Shown here: positions 33,825 through 39,873 of the stretch, piece after piece
Layout of the letters: each line of letters opens with the position of its first letter
Position numbering within the stretch: the first letter of the stretch is position 1
Assembly: GCA_902775075.1 (NCBI GenBank)
Contig: CACYKX010000007.1
Span: forward strand, 4,957-44,829
Source of the DNA: an uncultured Prevotellaceae bacterium
GTDB lineage: Bacteria > Bacteroidota > Bacteroidia > Bacteroidales > Bacteroidaceae
Length of the DNA: 39,873 nucleotides
Direction: 5' to 3'
Notes under the pieces: generated by a model
The model's input: only the letters and a program-made list of their open reading frames with translations
Told to the model about the DNA's origin: nothing
The model's database searches: none
Translations under genes and position numbers: made by a program

Positions 33825-35435
33825 TTGAGAATTAAGATAAAAGAGTTCCAGGGTATATTAATATTCGCAATGATTATTACTTCAGGATGCTCCAATGATG
33901 ATTCTTACACACTGGAACCAGACATAAACATCCCTGTCGCCTTCAATACTTATGTTGAAGGTGGAAATAATGTTTCATCTATTTCTACGCGTACAGGAGA
34001 AGTTGCCCCTGTAGGAGCAATTCAAAACGTTGATCGGCTACGCCAATATGGATTCGGTGTGTTCAGCTACTATACCGAAGAAAATAATTATGCCGGCAAT
34101 ACCAGGGCTAACTTTATGTGGGATCAGAAAATTGAGTATAGTAGCGGATGGACTTATTCGCCTTTGAGATATTGGCCTACAGAATCGACAAGGAATTCTG
34201 TTGTCGTCCAAAATCTACTATCCTTCTTCTCTTATGCGCCTTTCTATGAGGCTTTGGGTGGAACGGCTTGTGACGTCACGGGCAACACCAATGCTGTAAG
34301 TGCGCAGAATTTTATGGCGAAGACGGGGGCTAACAATGGTATCGTAGCCATCTCTAATAATAATTATGTGGGTGACCCGCTCGTATTATATAAGGTGGGA
34401 CAGAATCCTTCTGAGCATGTCGATTTGCTTTGGGGTGTCGTTCCGTCTGGGACAACATCATATCAGGACGCAAGTGGCAACACGGTGGCGCTTACGCCTG
34501 GTAGACCTTATGCCAACATGAGTCAACAGTCGCGTAATAGTAATGTGAACTTCCACTTTAAGCATGCGCTCATGCGTATCGGTTTGAATGTGCAATGCGA
34601 CTATTCGGGTACGGGGGATGATGCGGAGAATGGTATACAGACTTTGTTCTTGTTTAAGGAAGCTTCCATCAGAATCAATACGCCGAATTCGGCTACACTT
34701 AATCTTAACAATACGGTGGCTAACACGCCATTGTGGCAGAATATCGGCTATCAGACCATTGTGGGTGAAGATAATGAGACGGCTGTATTTGGTAGAGGTA
34801 AGACGACGTTGCATATCGATAGTGCGTCTATCTCGCCTTCTTTGCGTGACTTTGATTATGGGAGCAATTCTCTTACTACTGAGGAGAAGAATAGTAAGTG
34901 GAGTTTTGCTTATACGAATAAGGAGAATACGAGGAATTTGCTTAAGGATGTTGCGGTAGGTAATTCTTCTGTTCCGGCATATTACATGATCATCCCTGAT
35001 ACTTGTACTCATTCGCCAAGAACGGTATTGGAGATTTCAGCCACGTATTCTATCCAGATCCGTGACCCTCGACTGGTGCTCACGAATGGATTTACCAGAC
35101 AGTTGATTACACGAAACTCTACACTCGTACTGGAGAAATTCCAGGCGGGTAAAGCTTATACTATTAATATCATTCTGAGCAGGAACAAGATGGAGTTCAA
35201 GGTTTCTTGTGATGATTGGCAAGAGCCTATCAGCTATAATCCTGATGTTGATCTTTGGGCTGAAACTACGCCTGATTATATCGACTTGCATCCGAATATC
35301 GGTTATCTGCCTTATGTCACTCCATGGGATAATGAGGCTAGTAATCGTTCTTTGGATTTGCATCCTCCTGTTGGATATTCTAATTCTGTTGAACCGTGGG
35401 AGAACGATCCTATTAGAACTATTGATTTTAAATGA
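33825..35435 (+). CDS. Fimbrillin-family lipoprotein with repeated C-terminal tail
   Basis: The 536-residue protein is predicted to be exported and lipidated, and is probably part of a fimbria (FimA/Mfa1-like superfamily). With a TTG start at 33825 the N-terminus is MRIKIKEFQGILIFAMIITS-GC, a regular lipoprotein signal with Cys22. The first in-frame ATG (33870) would leave only six residues before the Cys. CSNDD is acidic after the Cys, as in Bacteroidetes surface lipoproteins. A TR motif (Arg56) precedes RLRQYGFGVFSYY, where fimbrillins of this superfamily are often cut by a trypsin-like protease. NVNFHFKHALMRIGLNVQ and FKVSCDDWQEPI match fimbrillin domain landmarks. After it comes a tail of about 60 residues with two similar units, IDLHPNIGYLPYVTPWDNEA and LDLHPPVGYSNSVEPWENDP. 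It is the first gene of three; ATGA overlap with the next. Confidence 0.8.
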   Translation: MRIKIKEFQGILIFAMIITSGCSNDDSYTLEPDINIPVAFNTYVEGGNNVSSISTRTGEVAPVGAIQNVDRLRQYGFGVFSYYTEENNYAGNTRANFMWDQKIEYSSGWTYSPLRYWPTESTRNSVVVQNLLSFFSYAPFYEALGGTACDVTGNTNAVSAQNFMAKTGANNGIVAISNNNYVGDPLVLYKVGQNPSEHVDLLWGVVPSGTTSYQDASGNTVALTPGRPYANMSQQSRNSNVNFHFKHALMRIGLNVQCDYSGTGDDAENGIQTLFLFKEASIRINTPNSATLNLNNTVANTPLWQNIGYQTIVGEDNETAVFGRGKTTLHIDSASISPSLRDFDYGSNSLTTEEKNSKWSFAYTNKENTRNLLKDVAVGNSSVPAYYMIIPDTCTHSPRTVLEISATYSIQIRDPRLVLTNGFTRQLITRNSTLVLEKFQAGKAYTINIILSRNKMEFKVSCDDWQEPISYNPDVDLWAETTPDYIDLHPNIGYLPYVTPWDNEASNRSLDLHPPVGYSNSVEPWENDPIRTIDFK

Positions 35436-38305
35436 TGAATATACGTTTCCGACATATCCTATACGCGACAATGATGATATCTCCTTTCTTGATATTATCT
35501 TGTTCGGATGAGTTGTCTGCTGAGGGCAACAAGAATCCTAGCAGCATCTATTTCCGTGTATCTACATCGCAACTCGATGACCAATCGTCTATGACCCGTT
35601 CTTCGATTGGTGAGGTCAATAATTCATTACCAGTTGCTTTCCAGGGATCTACGGGGCATACTGGGAATGTGTATCTGCACGAAAGTTGTTATGGGCAGAT
35701 CGATGAGGGATTGCGAACTAGTCGACAAGGTACACGTGGTAGTATCATCACCAACGAGAATTTGTCAACTTTCAGGGCGTGGGGATATTATTCTGATCAT
35801 ATTAATGAGGAATCTACGGATTCTATCTTTAAGAGACTCGATATTACGAAGAATACCACTACAACGACGCTCTGGAGTAGCGCTTATGCGTGGCCTAACA
35901 ATCACGAATTTTATCGTTTCTATGGGATTACTCCATATTCTGCTACGGGTGTTGTCATCAACGACAGAAATACGGCCTTCTATTGGGCTCCGGAAATCAC
36001 TTATACACCGAGTACCAACGTGGATGAACAGGTTGACTTGTTGGAGGCTACTACGATCACAAATAAGGAGGAAATGTATTCTCGACAGGGTGAGGTTCCT
36101 TTACAGTTTAAGCATATCACCACGGCGGTAAGATTCTCTGTGGATGAACTTCCTGCGGGAGATACTATCAAGAGCATAACGATCAGTGATGTTCTCAACC
36201 AAGGTACTTACTTTTTGTTGAATAATACAGGATTCGACCATACAGGTTGGCAGTATTATAATGCTACCAAGACGAGTTATACCATAAACTTGGGCACGGG
36301 ATATATCGTGGATAATGATAGTAAAAATAATTACATCACGGATAAGGTGATGTTCGTTGTTCCTCAGTATCTTCCTGATAGCGCAAGAATTTCTGCGGTG
36401 GTTCGTCATGCGGGCGTAGATCACACAATATATGCTGATCTTGGTGGAAAGAAATGGCCTATGGGAGCCACGGTAATTTATAAGCTCTCTTCGAGTGCTA
36501 TCAATTATGCTTATGAGTTATCTGTTGACCCGATTGAAAATTTCTCACATCAGGCAGGTAGTAAGACTTATCGGGTGACGAGTTTCCTTAAGGATAATGG
36601 TGGTAACACCACTACCGCTAAGGGATGGACCATCACGGGATATAAGGTGGACGATGCGGCTAATTTCTCTAACACTTGTCCTTCTTGGCTTACGCTCTCA
36701 GTAACGAGTTCTGATGGTACATTAGTAAATGTTAGTGGTTCAGCTTCTATCTCTGAAGCGGGATATTCTACCTCTGGAAATCATATTACTAATCTTCAGG
36801 TTCAAAAGGGTGGATATGATGCTACTCATGCTGAGGATTTGTCTTTCTATGATGCTGATGGTAACAGACAGGTGAGCCGAAACACAGCTAACTGTTATGT
36901 GGTACATGGATATGGATGGTATAAATTTCCAATGGTCTATGGTAATGCTATCGCAAACTATAGAACGAATGCTTCGAGCTATAGTTCGGCAACAAGTTCG
37001 TCTGAAACTTATCTAAATTGTTTTAAGAATGCGCGTGGCGAAAATATTTCTTCTCCGTGGATTCGAGGTGACTTAGGAATCGGCAACAATTCGCGCCTAG
37101 CATCTGTCATCTGGTCTGATGCCGAGGGCCTTATAGATACAGAGGTCGTCACAAGCAATGATTATGTGATTTTCCATATCGATAGGGATAAGATAAAACC
37201 TGGAAATGCGGTCATCGCCTTATGGGATGGAGATGGTAAAACGAATGATGCCAATATCGTTTGGAGTTGGCATATCTGGGTAACTGATGAATCTTTGGGA
37301 TATTCTGACTGTATTCCTGTGACCAATCAGAATAATTATACTTCGCACATGATGCCGGTAAATTTGGGATGGGTCGATAGCGAGAGTTCTACAAGAACTT
37401 ACTTGGGAAGAAAATGCGTCGTGGAACTTACACAGGAAACGTCTGGAAAGAAGGCTACTTTCGTCATCAATCAGGTTGGCGAGAGAATTCGTGCGGGATA
37501 TAATACTTATTATCAATGGGGACGCAAGGATGCTATGCCTCCTAACAAGACTTTCTATAGTGTTGCTTATCCTAATCAAACTAAGGCTAGGCATCCAGCT
37601 CGAACATATTCTTATTCTGCAAGTTCTACTGGAAGCATTGCTGAGGGTATCCTTAATCCTGAGAAGTTGATTCGCTATAGTAGCACAGCTAACTGGCTCA
37701 ACGGAAATATCATCAATCTGTGGGATATGGGTAATACCCAGACAATTCTCACGGGTGACGTTGTGGTTCCTAGTGATGCGAGAATCACCAAGACAATATA
37801 TGACCCTTGTCCGGTGGGTTATCATGTTCCTTCTTCGGGAGCATTAACTGGTTTTACTTCTATAGGGGCTAATTCTTCGGGATTCTCTTCAAGTGAGGAA
37901 TACTGGAATATTTTAGGTACCATTTCCAACTGGAACGCGGGATGGAGTTTCTTTAGTGCTCCTCTTACAGCTAATTCTAACCCTAAGATGAGTGAGGATG
38001 CTATCACTATTTACTTCCCAGCTACTGGTTTCCGCGGGGATAACTGGAGTGATTTCTGCCCTATAGGATCTACAGCTAGCAACACCGGAGATGTATGGAA
38101 TGATGGCGATTTCGGATGTTACTGGAATGCAGGCTTCATGCGTACCGATAATACGCATGCTCGTGCGGGTGCCTTTTTCTTCCATTACGATAGATCGGAA
38201 ACTGATGCCAACGGCAGAAGTGGTAAGAATATGAATCCATTGGTCAATAGCAATAACGAGTCTGCTCCTTGGCATGCTCGTAGCATTCGACCAGCCCATG
38301 ATTAA
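35432..38305 (+). CDS. Fimbrillin lipoprotein fused to an Ig-like and a FISUMP-like domain
   Basis: The 957-residue lipoprotein has the signal MMNIRFRHILYATMMISPFL with Cys24 in LILSCSDE. The fimbrillin part spans about 40-355, with LQFKHITTAVRFSV and MFVVPQYLPDSARISAVV as family landmarks. It has TR motifs at Arg56 and Arg102, the second directly before LSTFRAWGYY. A BACON/Ig-like sandwich follows at about 360-480 (YELSVDPIENFSHQAGSKTY, GWTITGY). The C-terminal half (about 500-957) resembles the FISUMP or 'major paralogous' domain: WSWHIWVTDE, TYYQWGRKDAMPP, KTIYDPCPVGYHVPSS (Cys793) and the end APWHARSIRPA. Length is about twice that of an ordinary fimbrillin. It may be a minor or tip component that presents the large domain. 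The ATG overlaps the previous stop, and the next gene follows after 16 bp. Confidence 0.8.
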   Translation: MMNIRFRHILYATMMISPFLILSCSDELSAEGNKNPSSIYFRVSTSQLDDQSSMTRSSIGEVNNSLPVAFQGSTGHTGNVYLHESCYGQIDEGLRTSRQGTRGSIITNENLSTFRAWGYYSDHINEESTDSIFKRLDITKNTTTTTLWSSAYAWPNNHEFYRFYGITPYSATGVVINDRNTAFYWAPEITYTPSTNVDEQVDLLEATTITNKEEMYSRQGEVPLQFKHITTAVRFSVDELPAGDTIKSITISDVLNQGTYFLLNNTGFDHTGWQYYNATKTSYTINLGTGYIVDNDSKNNYITDKVMFVVPQYLPDSARISAVVRHAGVDHTIYADLGGKKWPMGATVIYKLSSSAINYAYELSVDPIENFSHQAGSKTYRVTSFLKDNGGNTTTAKGWTITGYKVDDAANFSNTCPSWLTLSVTSSDGTLVNVSGSASISEAGYSTSGNHITNLQVQKGGYDATHAEDLSFYDADGNRQVSRNTANCYVVHGYGWYKFPMVYGNAIANYRTNASSYSSATSSSETYLNCFKNARGENISSPWIRGDLGIGNNSRLASVIWSDAEGLIDTEVVTSNDYVIFHIDRDKIKPGNAVIALWDGDGKTNDANIVWSWHIWVTDESLGYSDCIPVTNQNNYTSHMMPVNLGWVDSESSTRTYLGRKCVVELTQETSGKKATFVINQVGERIRAGYNTYYQWGRKDAMPPNKTFYSVAYPNQTKARHPARTYSYSASSTGSIAEGILNPEKLIRYSSTANWLNGNIINLWDMGNTQTILTGDVVVPSDARITKTIYDPCPVGYHVPSSGALTGFTSIGANSSGFSSSEEYWNILGTISNWNAGWSFFSAPLTANSNPKMSEDAITIYFPATGFRGDNWSDFCPIGSTASNTGDVWNDGDFGCYWNAGFMRTDNTHARAGAFFFHYDRSETDANGRSGKNMNPLVNSNNESAPWHARSIRPAHD

Positions 38306-38321
38306 CATAAAAATATAAAAA

Positions 38322-39815
38322 ATGAAACAAAAAAGTTTACATATTATCTTCCTATATTCTATGTTATTCGCTGCTTGTAGCGATAACATAGAGATTGGTC
38401 GTAATACCTATGAAACGGGAGAAGTACCAATGTCTTTCACTGTAAAGTCGACAGATTTACCTGATGAATCTTCTACTCGTTTCAATGACTCTTATTATAT
38501 TGATAGCACGATAATACCACAGGGACAGCAAATTGGTGTTTTCGCCTTCGATCAAGGCACAACCTTATGGGATGATTTAGCTACGAAAACCGCCAATTTC
38601 ATGTATAATCAACCAATGACAAGTGCTAAAACGAGCGCTGACGAAGATACGCTAACATACTCTCCTGTGAGATATTGGACTCCGGATCATATGTATGCTT
38701 TCTATGCGTACTATCCATTTAGCGCAACCGTTAATAGTGTTGAAAATGGAATCTACGGCTATGGGGTTACAATTACCCCTTCTAAAATCGGTGTTGGCGA
38801 TGGCGCAGGAAGTATTCATTTTAAAATGCAACCTGAGGCTAAGAATCAAACAGACTTCTTAGTAAGCGATTTAACGGTAAATCATATCATGCCGGGCATG
38901 GCTGGTAATTTGGATAAACGAGTAAGTTTCTCTATGCATCATGCCCTGTCAAGTTTGTCTTTTACTATCAATCTAACTCATCTTTATCCGGACATAACCC
39001 TCGACGACCCTACACCACAGTATCATCTATATACAGGACTCTATGGCATATATACAGAAGGAAATCTTTCTACAACAAATTCTTATGAGATTAGCAATAG
39101 TAGTTGGCAACTAACAAATACAGGAAATGTTCATATGACTAACTTTGATGTAGAAAAAGAAGGTAGTAGCGATAACTATGACACTCAAGAGGCTGCTACA
39201 TTCTTAGTTCTACCACAAAGCCCACAAAATATCGCCAATGACGACGACACATATCTTATCATGGAATTCCATGCTAGAGACTATGAAAGCAATGGCAAAC
39301 ATAATCATGGCATATACATTAATAGAATTAGCAATATCATGCAAGATGCAGGATGGCGGGAAGGTGTGAAATATAATTACACAATATACCCTAGAAAAAG
39401 TGAAGATTGCTACAAATTTCAAAACTTCTACTACCCTCTCATACTCAATGGAAAGGATATGACAGCTAGTTCATCCTTCAGTATTCCGGGTCAAATAAAC
39501 AATGCTGAACAAGAATGGAAATATAATAAATATCTAATCTATCTAAAGGACTACAAAATTTCTACTAGCACCAAACTCGTAATTGACTATACATGTGAAA
39601 ATTCATCAGAAAGTGCTCTGACAATACAACAAGGAGGCAATACACTAACATTTTCAAGGACATCACCCGAAAGTAATCATTACATCCTTACTCACAATAT
39701 GACAACAGACGATATATCATATATACAAAACAATGGAATTGGATATACAATTACTTCAAGTGTAAACGGTATGCACATCAATTCAGTTACAATTCTTTCA
39801 GATCCGAGCGAATAG
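38322..39815 (+). CDS. Fimbrillin-family lipoprotein
   Basis: The 497-residue lipoprotein has the signal MKQKSLHIIFLYSMLFAA with Cys19 in AACSDN. A TR motif (Arg53) lies 34 residues after the Cys. It is followed by IIPQGQQIGVFAFDQG, then YSPVRYWTPDHMYAFYAYYPF, VSFSMHHALSSLSFTINL and EGVKYNYTIY, which match the two-domain fimbrillin pattern. The C-terminal 130 residues (from about 370) form a further beta-rich part without close likeness that I can place. It is the third gene of the operon, 16 bp after the second. Only 58 bp of the window follow, so further fimbrial genes may lie downstream. Confidence 0.78.
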   Translation: MKQKSLHIIFLYSMLFAACSDNIEIGRNTYETGEVPMSFTVKSTDLPDESSTRFNDSYYIDSTIIPQGQQIGVFAFDQGTTLWDDLATKTANFMYNQPMTSAKTSADEDTLTYSPVRYWTPDHMYAFYAYYPFSATVNSVENGIYGYGVTITPSKIGVGDGAGSIHFKMQPEAKNQTDFLVSDLTVNHIMPGMAGNLDKRVSFSMHHALSSLSFTINLTHLYPDITLDDPTPQYHLYTGLYGIYTEGNLSTTNSYEISNSSWQLTNTGNVHMTNFDVEKEGSSDNYDTQEAATFLVLPQSPQNIANDDDTYLIMEFHARDYESNGKHNHGIYINRISNIMQDAGWREGVKYNYTIYPRKSEDCYKFQNFYYPLILNGKDMTASSSFSIPGQINNAEQEWKYNKYLIYLKDYKISTSTKLVIDYTCENSSESALTIQQGGNTLTFSRTSPESNHYILTHNMTTDDISYIQNNGIGYTITSSVNGMHINSVTILSDPSE

Positions 39816-39873
39816 TGTTCCATAATTCTCGAATTTGGAAGCGCCCGACCCGTTGCACGGAAATTCTCAAAAT
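39816..39873. other. Window end, no gene seen
   Basis: TTCCA and GGAA with AATTC / GAATT inside form an imperfect hairpin (39818-39840) just after the last stop. A T-tract does not follow, so it is not called a terminator. Confidence 0.4.

Noticed and set aside
34458..35012. 184-codon antisense frame over the first fimbrillin
   Set aside because: Arg/Ile-rich shadow translation of a well-supported lipoprotein gene; no domain, no promoter.
37220..37825. 201-codon antisense frame over the fimbrillin/FISUMP gene
   Set aside because: Shadow frame rich in Ser/Arg/Ile with no likeness to any family I know.
39818..39840. Terminator after the third fimbrillin gene
   Set aside because: Imperfect hairpin without a T-tract, and the window ends 33 bp later.

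Overview
The window comes from a Bacteroidales chromosome, most likely Prevotella/Segatella or a close relative. I infer this from several signs. Nearly every gene has an upstream Bacteroidetes-type -7 box (TAnnTTTG), in several cases with TTTG 18-21 bp further upstream. There is a one-protein hybrid two-component regulator, secreted GH97, GH43 and GH98 enzymes, an operon of fimbrillin-type lipoproteins, and Shine-Dalgarno sites are absent. No tRNA, rRNA, CRISPR array, transposase or phage gene was seen.

Layout. 1-156 is the C-terminus of a low-molecular-weight tyrosine phosphatase. 288-2652 holds an RpoD-like sigma factor followed by a sodium/solute symporter. 2649-6710 (-) is a large hybrid two-component system (HTCS) whose stop codon overlaps that of the symporter. 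6711-7227 is a non-coding stretch with a 22-bp tandem repeat array and a perfect 17-bp inverted repeat. 7228-15167 is mixed housekeeping: a membrane-anchored calcineurin-like phosphoesterase, a secreted endonuclease I, a UPF0597/CyuA cysteine desulfidase-like protein, an NCS2 purine permease and a DUF3810 membrane metallopeptidase-like protein. A compact RNA that folds as a three-way junction lies just before the DUF3810 gene.

15178-21529 is a divergent cobalamin locus: cobU-cobT-cobS-cobC leftward and cbiP-cobD-cbiB rightward, from back-to-back promoters 15 bp apart. Together they cover amidation of the corrin ring, attachment of the aminopropanol arm and assembly of the nucleotide loop. Corrin-ring genes are not in the window, and no B12 riboswitch is visible.

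21689-31537 is a polysaccharide-degradation region without a SusC/SusD pair. It holds a 1034-residue GH98-type multidomain enzyme (+), an NlpC/P60 peptidase (-), and a leftward group of two GH43 enzymes and a GH97 enzyme. 31768-33644 carries a YgbA-like small cysteine-rich protein (+) and an SseB-family protein with an EF-Tu-domain-2-like N-terminal half (-). Two copies of a roughly 230-bp intergenic element with GTTACA-repeat ends lie at 25628-25859 and 32147-32385.

33825-39815 is an operon of three fimbrillin-like lipoproteins, probably a surface fimbria locus. The middle one is fused to a FISUMP-like C-terminal domain, and the first has a tandemly repeated C-terminal tail. All calls come from reading the sequence; no database search was made.
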